Assembly: GCF_026163695.1 (NCBI RefSeq)
Contig: NZ_JAOTID010000001.1
Span: 558,001 to 622,000, forward strand
DNA: 64,000 nucleotides
Reading direction: 5' to 3'
DNA from: Shumkonia mesophila
GTDB lineage: Bacteria; Pseudomonadota; Alphaproteobacteria; Rhodospirillales; Shumkoniaceae
The number at the start of each line of letters is the position of its first letter. The first letter of the stretch is position 1. Both the position numbers and the translations under genes were made by a program. Below are positions 1-7,185 of this stretch, piece after piece. Under the pieces are notes generated by a model, which searched no databases, was not told the DNA's origin, and was given only the letters and a program-made list of their open reading frames with translations.

Positions 1-1
1 G

Positions 2-268
2 CTGGTCGACGAGCCCCGGCGCAAGAAGATCCGCCTCACCGACAAGGAGACGGCGATCCTCAAATATCTCTATCGCACCGGCGATCGGGTGGTTAGCCGC
101 GAGGTGCTGTTGGACGAGGTGTGGGGCTACAACGCCGGCGTCACCACCCACACGCTGGAAACCCACGTCTACCGGCTGCGCCAGAAGATCGAGCGCGATC
201 CAGCCAACGCCCGCATCCTGGTCACCGAACCGGGCGGCTACCGCCTGGTCGCCCAGGTCGCCGAATAG
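2..268 (+). CDS. OmpR/PhoB-type response regulator, C-terminal winged helix (5' truncated by window edge)
   Basis: The visible 88 residues form a complete OmpR/PhoB DNA-binding winged helix. It opens with a beta-hairpin segment (LTDKETAILKYLY), followed by the positioning helix (SREVLLDEVWGY), the recognition helix (THTLETHVYRLRQKIE) and the C-terminal wing (LVTEPGGYRLV). The receiver domain must lie to the left of the window. The protein would act in the cytoplasm as a two-component transcription factor. Its cognate kinase and targets cannot be seen. The frame stays open to base 2 and ends at TAG 266-268. Confidence 0.93.
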   Translation: MVDEPRRKKIRLTDKETAILKYLYRTGDRVVSREVLLDEVWGYNAGVTTHTLETHVYRLRQKIERDPANARILVTEPGGYRLVAQVAE

Positions 269-925
269 CGCGGTTTGCGGGCCCATTGACACGACGGCGC
301 ACCCCCACCCCGACACCAAGGGGGAGGGGGAAGAAGTGCGAAGCGAGACGAAAATATCCCTCCCTTCGTGCTGCACACATCTCGGACACCGTGCTCATCT
401 CCCTCTTCGCCCCTTGGGGGCGGAGAGGGTCGGTCCAGCGGAGCCGGATCAAGGGAGGTGAGGTGGGGATTTCGGGCATTTCCCCCGCGAACACGACGGC
501 GGCACCCCCACCTCACCCTCCCCATCGCTGGCGCGACGGGTCCCCTCCCTCTCCCCCGCCGTGCGGCGGAGAGGGCTAATTTATGCGACTTTCGCTACCA
601 GCCGAGATGTGTGAATCCGGTAGCCCCTTCGTGGGGGAGGGTAGCTGGCCTCGCGGCGCGCTTCCGCCGGATCGCGAAATGACCCCCGCCGCGCGGGCAA
701 AAAAAGCGCCCGGTCAAGGGGGGGGGAGACCGGGCGCTTCGGGGCTCATTGCAAAAGCCGGAAAAACGGGTTTTGGCCCCGTCCTTTTTTTGGGTTCGCA
801 TGGGAACCCGCGGCTCTCGTATCCAAAAGGTAGTTATTCCCGCCAGGAAAAACAACTGCTGATGCATCCCTCCTGCCATGCAACGGACACATGGCGGAGC
901 GACGCGGCCGCGGCCGCGGCCGTTC
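269..925. other. repeat-rich intergenic region without a convincing gene
   Basis: About 650 bp between the response regulator and the end of lolA. Open frames here on both strands consist of Pro/Arg/Gly-rich low-complexity sequence and are judged non-coding. The stretch is dominated by C-rich and G-rich tracts. A segment beginning CACGACGGCG and continuing with CACCCCCACC occurs twice (about 288-309 and 492-515), and an imperfect hairpin of CCCTC...GAGGG type lies near 548-576. This looks like REP/BIME-style intergenic repeat material. The only assigned element is the intrinsic terminator at 697-739. Confidence 0.6.
697..739 (-). terminator. intrinsic terminator of the ftsK-lolA operon
   Basis: A perfect 12-bp inverted repeat (AAGCGCCCGGTC at 704-715 and its complement at 728-739) encloses a C-rich loop when read on the minus strand. 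It is followed by a run of seven T residues. It lies about 190 bp beyond the lolA stop codon in the direction of transcription and would end the minus-strand operon. Confidence 0.8.
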
Positions 926-1585
926 CTATTCCTGGCGCGGCTTGAAGAAGGTCGGGTCTTCGAACTCGAAGAGCTTGGAATCGATGGCGACGCCGGTGCG
1001 GGCGTCGAGCAGCGAAACCGTTGTGGTCACGCCCTGGGCGTCGGTGACCATCCATTTCTTGAGCTCGAGCGGCCGATCGGCCAGCACCAGGGCCAGGCTG
1101 CCCTCCTGCGGGTCGGACGCGCGCACCAGGCTGATGCGCAGGGCCTGCGATTCGCGCTCGAAGCCGGTGATCACGAACTCGCCGGACAGAAGCGAGATCT
1201 TCTCGCGCACCAGGATGCCGGCCGGCGTCGAGTCGAGGGTGACCCGGCTCACCTGCTCCAGCTCCTTGTCGAAATAGGTCAGCCATCCGCGGTTGGCGAC
1301 GATCAGCACCGGCACCGGCGGGTCGTATTCGATGCGCAGGCGGCCCGGACGGTGCAGATAGAGCTTGCCTTCCGAATACTCGCCGGTCGAGGTCACCTGA
1401 AGGAATCGGGTTTGCAGGGTCTTGAGGCCGTTCAAATAGTCCTCGACGCGGCCGATCTCGGCCTTGTCCTCGGCCGTCAGCGGGGCCGGCCGGGGTTGCT
1501 GGGCGACGGCCGGCAGGGCGGCCAACAGGGCACCGGCCAGGGCCAGCCAAAGCCAAGCCCGGCATTGCCGGAACCGGCTGGGCAT
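926..1585 (-). CDS. lolA: outer-membrane lipoprotein carrier protein LolA
   Basis: Periplasmic chaperone that carries lipoproteins released by LolCDE to the outer membrane. The 219-residue product has a classical Sec signal: basic start MPSRFRQCR, hydrophobic core WLWLALAGALLAALP and an AVAQQ cleavage region. The mature domain shows LolA features: KTLQTRFLQ, SEGKLYLHRPGRLRIEYDPP and the FEFEDPTFFKPRQ end. The frame is open 29 codons further upstream, but that extension overlaps the end of ftsK and precedes the signal peptide, so the start at 1585 is preferred. It follows ftsK by 22 bp on the same strand and is probably co-transcribed, a common order in alphaproteobacteria. Confidence 0.92.
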   Translation of the reverse strand: MPSRFRQCRAWLWLALAGALLAALPAVAQQPRPAPLTAEDKAEIGRVEDYLNGLKTLQTRFLQVTSTGEYSEGKLYLHRPGRLRIEYDPPVPVLIVANRGWLTYFDKELEQVSRVTLDSTPAGILVREKISLLSGEFVITGFERESQALRISLVRASDPQEGSLALVLADRPLELKKWMVTDAQGVTTTVSLLDARTGVAIDSKLFEFEDPTFFKPRQE

Positions 1586-1607
1586 CGTGGCGGTTTCGCG
1601 GCGCGGA

Positions 1608-3962
1608 TCAGGCACGGTCGGCGGCGCCCACCAGCACCTCACGGCGACCGACGCGGTCGGCTTTGCTGACAACTCCCTCGGCCTCCATGCGCTCGATCAT
1701 GCGGGCGGCGCGGTTATAGCCGATCTGCAGGTGCCTTTGCACGAAACTCGTCGAGGCCTTGCCTTCGCGGGCCACCAGCGCCACCGCCTGGTCGTAGAGA
1801 TCGTCCCCCGAGCCGCCGCCGGCAACCGCGTCGACGAAGTCGTCGTCCTCCTCCTCGGTGACCGCCTCGACGTAGTCGGGCTCGCCCTGGGTCATCAGGA
1901 AGCGCACCACGTCTTCGACCTCCTGGTCGGAAACGAACGGGCCGTGCACCCGGGAGATGCGCCCGCCGCCCGCCATGTACAGCATGTCGCCCTGGCCCAG
2001 CAGCTGCTCGGCCCCCTGCTCGCCCAGGATGGTGCGGCTGTCGATCTTGCTGGTCACCTGGAAGCTGACGCGGGTCGGGAAGTTGGCCTTGATGGTGCCG
2101 GTGATGACGTCCACCGACGGCCGCTGGGTGGCCATGATCAGGTGGATGCCGGCGGCCCGGGCCATCTGGGCCAGGCGCTGTACGGCGGCCTCGATGTCCT
2201 TGCCGGCGACCAGCATGAGGTCGGCCATCTCGTCGACGACGACGACGATGAAGGGCAGCGGGTCCATGTTGAGCGGCTGTTCCTCGAACAGCGGATGGCC
2301 GCTGTCGGGGTCGAAGCCGGTCTGCACCCGGCGGGTCAGGTTCTCGCCCTTCTTGCGGGCCTCGGCCAGGCGGGCGTTGTAGCCGGCGATGTTGCGCACC
2401 CCCAGCTGCGACATGGCGCGGTAGCGCTCTTCCATTTCGCGCACCGCCCATTTCAGGGCCACCACCGCCTTGCCCGGCTCGGTCACCACCGGGGCCAGCA
2501 GGTGCGGGATGCCCTCGTAGACCGAAAGCTCCAGCATCTTGGGGTCGATCATGATGAACTTGCAGGCGTCCGGCGGCAGTTGGTAGAGCAGCGACAGGAT
2601 CATGGTGTTGATGGCCACCGACTTGCCCGAGCCGGTGGTGCCGGCGATCAAAAGATGCGGCATGCGGGTCAGATCGACCATCACCGGCGCGCCGCCGATG
2701 TCCTTGCCCAGCGCCAGGCTCAGCTTGCCGCCCTTGCGCTCGAAGCTGTCGGAGGCCAGCAGCTCGCGCAGATGCACCATCTCGCGGCGCACGTTCGGCA
2801 GTTCGATGCCGATCACGTTGCGCCCCGGGATGACGGCGGCGCGCACGGAAACGGCGCTCATCGAGCGGGCGATGTCGTCGGCCAGGCCGATGACGCGGGA
2901 TGTCTTGGTGCCCGGCGCCGGCTCCAGTTCGTAAAGCGTCACCACCGGGCCGGGCCGGACCTTGACGATCTCGCCGCGCACCCCGAAGTCCTCGAGCACC
3001 GATTCCAGAAGCCTCGCGTTCTGCGCCAGGGCCTGCTGGCTGACCGCGGCGGCGGCGCGGTCGCGCGGCGGGTCGGCCAACAGGTCGAGCGGCGGAAACT
3101 GATAGGTGCTGCCCGGCTCCAGGGCCAGCGATCCCTGGCGGGCCGCCTGGGCCTTGCGCCCGGGCGGCGTGCGCCGCACCCGCGGCTCGACCAGGGCCAG
3201 CCCGGCCGGCTCGGCCGGTTCGGCGGCTTCCGCCACGGCCTCCTCGCGCAGCCGGGGCGCCGGCCCGTCGGGGTCCTCGAGCACCGGTTCGCTGCGCGTC
3301 GGGGCCAGCCGGCCGGCCGCCTTGCGGCTCCACTGGAAGGCCCGGCCGAGGGTGCCGAACGCGCCGGCGATGCCACGGGCCAGGCGAAGGCCGTCGCTCC
3401 AGGCCAGCCCGAGGGCGGCCACCAGGGCCACCGCGCCGACGGCGCCGCAGACGGCGGCGACCATCCATCCGGCGAGGCGGATGGGGGCGGCCAATGCGGC
3501 CAGCGGCCCGAACACCAGGGCGCCGGCAACGCCGCCCAGGCCGATGTTCAGCGGCCAGAATTCCGGGGCCGGCACGACGCCCAGCGCCGCGGCCAGCAGC
3601 GCCGCCGCCGCCACCAGGGCGAGGAGCCGCAAGAGGGGCCGCGACACCGCCTGCTTGCTGAGCAGCCGCCAGCCCCACGCGGCGGCGACCAGGGTCGGCA
3701 GGATGGCGGCCAGGCCCAGGGTCTGGACCAGCAGGTCGGCGGTATAGGCGCCGGGCAATCCCAGCAGGTTGCGCACGGGGCCGTCGGAAGCGCTGTTGAA
3801 CGAGGGATCGCCCGGGGCATAGCTGACGACCGCCGTCATCAGGGCGGCGGCGACGGCGAACAGCGCAATCCCGCCCGCCTCGGCCAGCCGTCGCTTGAAG
3901 AAGTCGACGGCACCGCGCGGCAGGACGGCGCCGTGGCTTCTTGAAGACACTGAACGGGCCAT
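1608..3962 (-). CDS. ftsK: DNA translocase FtsK
   Basis: Septal DNA pump of 784 aa that moves the chromosome terminus through the closing division septum. Several N-terminal membrane segments occupy roughly residues 28-185, followed by a short Pro/Ala/Glu-rich linker (about 210-300). The RecA-like motor carries Walker A TTGSGKS near residue 442 and Walker B VVVVDEMADLM. The C-terminal gamma winged helix, which binds KOPS sequences, occupies about residues 715-784 (LYDQAVALV...GYNRAARMIERM). The linker is short compared with E. coli FtsK, as is usual in this class. It lies 10 bp after the aminotransferase gene and 22 bp before lolA. Confidence 0.97.
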   Translation of the reverse strand: MARSVSSRSHGAVLPRGAVDFFKRRLAEAGGIALFAVAAALMTAVVSYAPGDPSFNSASDGPVRNLLGLPGAYTADLLVQTLGLAAILPTLVAAAWGWRLLSKQAVSRPLLRLLALVAAAALLAAALGVVPAPEFWPLNIGLGGVAGALVFGPLAALAAPIRLAGWMVAAVCGAVGAVALVAALGLAWSDGLRLARGIAGAFGTLGRAFQWSRKAAGRLAPTRSEPVLEDPDGPAPRLREEAVAEAAEPAEPAGLALVEPRVRRTPPGRKAQAARQGSLALEPGSTYQFPPLDLLADPPRDRAAAAVSQQALAQNARLLESVLEDFGVRGEIVKVRPGPVVTLYELEPAPGTKTSRVIGLADDIARSMSAVSVRAAVIPGRNVIGIELPNVRREMVHLRELLASDSFERKGGKLSLALGKDIGGAPVMVDLTRMPHLLIAGTTGSGKSVAINTMILSLLYQLPPDACKFIMIDPKMLELSVYEGIPHLLAPVVTEPGKAVVALKWAVREMEERYRAMSQLGVRNIAGYNARLAEARKKGENLTRRVQTGFDPDSGHPLFEEQPLNMDPLPFIVVVVDEMADLMLVAGKDIEAAVQRLAQMARAAGIHLIMATQRPSVDVITGTIKANFPTRVSFQVTSKIDSRTILGEQGAEQLLGQGDMLYMAGGGRISRVHGPFVSDQEVEDVVRFLMTQGEPDYVEAVTEEEDDDFVDAVAGGGSGDDLYDQAVALVAREGKASTSFVQRHLQIGYNRAARMIERMEAEGVVSKADRVGRREVLVGAADRA

Positions 3963-3972
3963 GCTCGTCCCT

Positions 3973-5178
3973 TTACGGCATTATGGTTACCAAGACCTTA
4001 ACAAGCCGCTCCAGGGCCCGCGTCGTGGTCGCCAGGTCGTGCACCAGGGCGACCCGGATATAGCGGCTCGCGGGGTTTTTCCCGGCCGCGTCGGGCCGCG
4101 CCATGTAGGCGCCGGGCAGCACGCGAATGGCGGCTTCCCGCCACAACGCCCGGGCCGCCTTCTCTCCGTCGCCGACGTCGAGCCACAGGAAAAAGCCGCC
4201 GGCCGGCGTCACCTTGCCGAAGCGCGGCCCCAGCAGCCGCTCGGCCGCCGCGAACTTGGCGCGATAGAGCGCCCGGTTGGCCTCGACGTGGCCCTCCTCG
4301 CCCCACAACGCGATCGAGGCCTCGATCACCGGCCCCGGCACCCCCGCCCCGCCATAGGAGCGCAGGCGGCGGAACAGCGCCATGGTGCCGGGCGCCCCGG
4401 CGACGAAGCCCGAGCGCAGGCCGGGAACGCTCGATCGCTTCGACAGCGAATGAAAGACCACCACGTGATCCAGCCCTTCGCCCATCTCGGCGCACGCCTG
4501 CAACGCCCCGGCCGGCGGCCCGTCGGTGTAGATCTCGGTATAACACTCGTCGACCGCAAGGATGAAATCGTGCTTGACGGCCAGCGCCACCGCCCGCTTC
4601 AGCGTCGCCAGATCGGCCACTGCCCCCTGCGGGTTGGAGGGCGTGCAGAGGAAGGCCAGCGCGGTGCGATCGAGGATGGCCGGATCGAGCGCCGCGTAGT
4701 CGGGCAGGAAACCGCTTTCGGCGGTGGCCGGCACGAACACCGCCTCGGCGCCCATCATCTGGGGCACCGCCGAATAGACGTGATAGTAGGGGTTGGGCAC
4801 CAGCACCACCGGGCGCGCGCCCTTCTTGCTTTGCGGCACCGCCAGGTGGCCGATCATGAAAAGGGCCTCGCGGCTGCCGGCGATGGGCAGGATCTGGGTG
4901 TCGGGGTCGATCCAGCCTTCCGGCAGGGCGTAGCGGCGGGTCAGCCAGCCGGCCACGGCGCGGCGGAAGGCCGGGCTGCCGTCGACCGGCGGGTACTTGC
5001 CCCACAAATGGGCGTTGGCGGCCAGCACCTTGGCCACCATCGGCGGCGCCGCATGCTGCGGCTCGCCGATGGACAGCACCAGCGGCTCCATGTCCTTTGG
5101 CGGCTCGACGGGGCCCAGCAGGGCGCGCAGGCGGTCGAACGGAAAATCGGTGAAGCTTTCAAGCGAGGGATTGAGCAT
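3973..5178 (-). CDS. class I/II PLP-dependent aminotransferase (succinyldiaminopimelate-type)
   Basis: A fold-type I aminotransferase of 401 aa. Visible features are the N-terminal substrate loop (LSIGEPQHAAPP), GKYPPVDGSPAFRRA, the PLP-phosphate region (PIAGSREALF), the asparagine loop (TPSNPQGAVA), the cofactor aspartate (AVDECYTEIY) and the Schiff-base lysine in SLSKRS. Enzymes found next to ftsK in alphaproteobacteria are often annotated as DapC, the N-succinyl-LL-diaminopimelate aminotransferase of lysine and peptidoglycan synthesis. That substrate is inferred from context and the family. The frame is open 21 codons further upstream, but MLNPSLESF is the family-like start. Probably the first gene of the operon with ftsK and lolA. 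Confidence 0.85.
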   Translation of the reverse strand: MLNPSLESFTDFPFDRLRALLGPVEPPKDMEPLVLSIGEPQHAAPPMVAKVLAANAHLWGKYPPVDGSPAFRRAVAGWLTRRYALPEGWIDPDTQILPIAGSREALFMIGHLAVPQSKKGARPVVLVPNPYYHVYSAVPQMMGAEAVFVPATAESGFLPDYAALDPAILDRTALAFLCTPSNPQGAVADLATLKRAVALAVKHDFILAVDECYTEIYTDGPPAGALQACAEMGEGLDHVVVFHSLSKRSSVPGLRSGFVAGAPGTMALFRRLRSYGGAGVPGPVIEASIALWGEEGHVEANRALYRAKFAAAERLLGPRFGKVTPAGGFFLWLDVGDGEKAARALWREAAIRVLPGAYMARPDAAGKNPASRYIRVALVHDLATTTRALERLVKVLVTIMP

Positions 5179-5324
5179 GATACCGGCCGGCAGCGGGGAC
5201 GAAGGCGCCCGGACCGACCCGGGCGGGCGCCATGTAATCACGCCACCCCGCCGCCATCAACCGAAACGCTTGGGAGGACCGGCGTTAAGTCGGGCAAACC
5301 GCGCGGCCGACACCGGCGGTTGGC

Positions 5325-5621
5325 TTACGCGGCCCGTTGCAGGTCGATCCGTACGTCGAAGCCGGCCCGTTCCGCCAGCAGGATCAGGGCCTCGAGGTTG
5401 AAGCGATGGATGCGGCCGCGCAGGAGGTCGTTGAGCCGCGGCTGCGTCACGCCCAGGCGCTTGGCGGCATCGGCCTGGGTGCAGCCCCAACTCTCGATGT
5501 GACGGCTGAGCGCCAGCATCACCTCGGAGCGCCGGCGCATGCCGGCGGCCTGCTCGGGGCTGTCCTCAAGGGCTTCCCACACGCTCTCGAAACGCTTCTT
5601 TTCCTCGCTTGCCTCGGTCAT
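5325..5621 (-). CDS. XRE-family helix-turn-helix antitoxin (HigA-like)
   Basis: A 98-residue protein with an acidic leader (MTEASEEKKRFESVWEALED) followed by a Cro/CI-type helix-turn-helix: LSRHIESWGCTQADAAKRLG, then VTQPRLNDLLRGRIHRFNLEALI. This is the layout of small antitoxins that follow Gp49/HigB-type toxins. The start codon overlaps the stop codon of the upstream toxin frame as ATGA (5618-5621), which is the usual coupling. The toxin gene has been interrupted by the mobile element at 5763-9369, so this antitoxin is now without a functional partner here. It may still autoregulate from its own side or act in trans. Confidence 0.85.
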   Translation of the reverse strand: MTEASEEKKRFESVWEALEDSPEQAAGMRRRSEVMLALSRHIESWGCTQADAAKRLGVTQPRLNDLLRGRIHRFNLEALILLAERAGFDVRIDLQRAA

Positions 5622-5762
5622 CGCGAATTTCCTTTGCGCACCTGACGATACCGCGTCGCGGCCAGGTCGGCCGTCATCGGTTTCCAGTCGCTCGGATCTT
5701 CGCCGCACTGGACGGCAAAGATCGCATGCCCCGCTTCTGCGCGGGCCCCGTCGGGAAAATCC
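5618..5762 (-). pseudogene. 3' part of interrupted Gp49/HigB-like toxin gene
   Basis: Read on the minus strand, this segment continues the toxin frame begun at 9421 and encodes DFPDGARAEAGHAIF, VQCGEDPSDWKPM and then TADLAATRYRQVRKGNSR before a stop that overlaps the antitoxin ATG. The FPDGAR...AG...VQ.G..PSDWKPM pattern is typical of the N-terminal half of Gp49-type toxins. The conserved core that normally follows (a GV.EIR strand, an FRV.Y strand and the HAFQKK motif) is absent, so the toxin seems to carry an internal deletion as well as the insertion. Bases 5755-5762 are the target duplication. Confidence 0.75.
5755..5762. repeat. 8-bp target-site duplication, left copy
   Basis: GAAAATCC lies immediately outside the left terminal inverted repeat and recurs at 9370-9377 outside the right one. 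An 8-bp duplication is what IS1595-family transposition usually produces. Removing one copy together with the element restores an uninterrupted reading frame through the toxin gene. Confidence 0.88.
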
Positions 5763-5785
5763 CGGCATTAGGTAGCAAACGCACC
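5763..5785 (+). repeat. left terminal inverted repeat of the IS1595-family element
   Basis: Starts CGGCATTAGG and ends CGCACC. It is identical over 23 bp to the reverse complement of 9347-9369. At this end only, the next bases complete a 9-bp hairpin (GGCATTAGG at 5764-5772 with CCTAATGCC at 5784-5792), an asymmetry not seen at the right end. Confidence 0.9.
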
Positions 5786-5849
5786 TAATGCCGAGGAGCT
5801 TCTTAAAAATGACTCCACAAGGAAAACAGCTAAGGGCATTCTGCCAGGC

Positions 5850-6794
5850 ATGGCTAGCGTTAAGACGTGGCTACGACCAGCGCTCACTTGGGGCCGCCTT
5901 ATGGGCGTTGGCCTGGGGGCGTTAGCCGTCGTGTTTGGATTAATTGCAGACATCTCCGGCGGGACATCTTTCTGGTCGCTATCACCGGGTGACTGGCTAC
6001 GCGTGGGTATAGCCTTGCTTGTTATTTTCGGTGTGACCACGCTGTTTAGGCATGAGTATTTGCTCCACGAATTTGGAGACTTGTGGGGCAACGAGCACGC
6101 CAGAAAACTTCTACAGGATGGAATACCGCCCTACAGGGATGTATATTTTCAATATGTGCGAGATGGCAACTTTGCTATTGCGAATCGCTTCTGGCTCGCC
6201 GGTTTTGTCAACATAACCGACAGCCAGGGCCGATCTGATCTTCATATGGCTTGTGAAAAAGGACATGCGGCAATAGCCGATGGCATCATCCGGCATGGTG
6301 GCGACGCGAAGAGACCAGACAAAGAGGGCCTGACGCCGTTAATGTCGGCAGCAATAGAGGGCCATACAAGGGTTGTTAGCTCTTTGTTGGGGCACGATTG
6401 TGCTCTAAATGGAAAGTCGGCAAATCACGGTTGCTCAGCTCTATTCATTGCCGCCGCTCATGGCCGAATCGACATGGTTAATCTCTTGCTGAGCGAGGGG
6501 GCCGACATCGACTCGCCTGACCACGGGAACATAACTCCGCTCATGGCGGCCATAGCACGAAGCAAGTGGGACGTTGCTGAGTCGCTGATTGATAAAGGCG
6601 CAAGCGTAACGAAGTCTGATAGCGATGGGGCGTCTGTCATGGACTATTCGTCAGCATTCCAAGCGCCAGAAACCGTCGTTAAAAAAATTCGCGATGGAGG
6701 AGGGCGCTCCACAACGCCGCGGCTCAAATCTACAGGCCAAGGATTCTCCCGTGCAGGCCACCTCCGTGTTACATGGAAACGCGAACCCGCCTAA
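5850..6794 (+). CDS. ankyrin-repeat protein with two N-terminal membrane segments (element passenger)
   Basis: Encodes 314 aa. Two hydrophobic segments near residues 18-36 and 50-64 anchor the protein. They are followed by a linker (EYLLHEFGDLWGNEHARKLL) and roughly four ankyrin repeats between residues 120 and 265, with typical cores GLTPLMSAAIEGHTRVVSSLL, then CSALFIAAAHGRIDMVNLLL, then NITPLMAAIARSKWDVAESLI. The C-terminal tail is basic and unstructured. Ankyrin domains mediate protein binding, but no partner is evident. Codon use is less GC-biased than the chromosome, indicating a foreign origin. A weak Shine-Dalgarno (TAAGGG) lies about 13 nt upstream. Its function in the element is unknown. 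Confidence 0.8.
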   Translation: MASVKTWLRPALTWGRLMGVGLGALAVVFGLIADISGGTSFWSLSPGDWLRVGIALLVIFGVTTLFRHEYLLHEFGDLWGNEHARKLLQDGIPPYRDVYFQYVRDGNFAIANRFWLAGFVNITDSQGRSDLHMACEKGHAAIADGIIRHGGDAKRPDKEGLTPLMSAAIEGHTRVVSSLLGHDCALNGKSANHGCSALFIAAAHGRIDMVNLLLSEGADIDSPDHGNITPLMAAIARSKWDVAESLIDKGASVTKSDSDGASVMDYSSAFQAPETVVKKIRDGGGRSTTPRLKSTGQGFSRAGHLRVTWKREPA

Positions 6795-6800
6795 TGAGGC

Positions 6801-7025
6801 TCACCCTAGCCGAACCTCTTGAACTTCCAGCGCCGCAAGTGCTTGAAGAAAAAACGCAGCCGTGAATTTCCCCCGGCTCACCTTGTTTCTCAGGTTTCGT
6901 TCATCCTCTTTCACGCCGATGGTGTCCAGTTTCTCGACTAGCTGGGCGTAGCCTACGCCTTGCCGGGCCATCTCGCCCCGGACTATTCCGCGTGCCTTGG
7001 ATTCCCAATCTGTGCGTTCCGGCAT
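6801..7025 (-). CDS. DUF6471 family small helical protein (element passenger)
   Basis: A protein of 74 aa matching the DUF6471 pattern as I know it: TDWESKARGIVRGEMARQGV, then YAQLVEKLDTIGVKEDERNL, then NKVSRGKFTAAFFLQALAAL. The spacing of helices resembles a lambda-repressor-like DNA-binding fold, so it is plausibly a small regulator; the family function is not established. Shine-Dalgarno GGAG lies 8 nt before the ATG. A clear promoter and an operator-like inverted repeat lie immediately upstream (7038-7080), suggesting autoregulation. It is divergent from the transposase gene and might control it. Confidence 0.75.
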   Translation of the reverse strand: MPERTDWESKARGIVRGEMARQGVGYAQLVEKLDTIGVKEDERNLRNKVSRGKFTAAFFLQALAALEVQEVRLG

Positions 7026-7037
7026 ATGTCATGCTCC

Positions 7038-7080
7038 ATGATGATAGCGTCATCATATGCGATGCTTTTGCTATTGACAA
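7038..7080 (-). promoter_or_regulatory. promoter and palindromic operator of the DUF6471 gene
   Basis: On the minus strand, -35 TTGTCA (7075-7080) and -10 TATGAT (7052-7057) are separated by exactly 17 bp. A 7-bp inverted repeat with a 5-nt spacer (ATGATGA at 7038-7044, TCATCAT at 7050-7056) overlaps the -10 element, as expected for an autorepressor site. The -35 overlaps a TTGACA (7074-7079) on the opposite strand that could serve the transposase, so binding here could affect both directions. Confidence 0.6.
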
Positions 7081-7185
7081 GATGATAGTATGTCATTAGT
7101 TTTGGTGTTTAAGCACTAAGGATGATGACAAAGGGCACAACACTTCCTCCTATCCTCCAAGGCCCGCACCCTTAGCCTGGCTAAG

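Noticed and set aside
1464-3944. Long plus-strand frame opposite ftsK
   Set aside because: Antisense shadow of a high-GC gene, no ribosome site and no recognisable domain.
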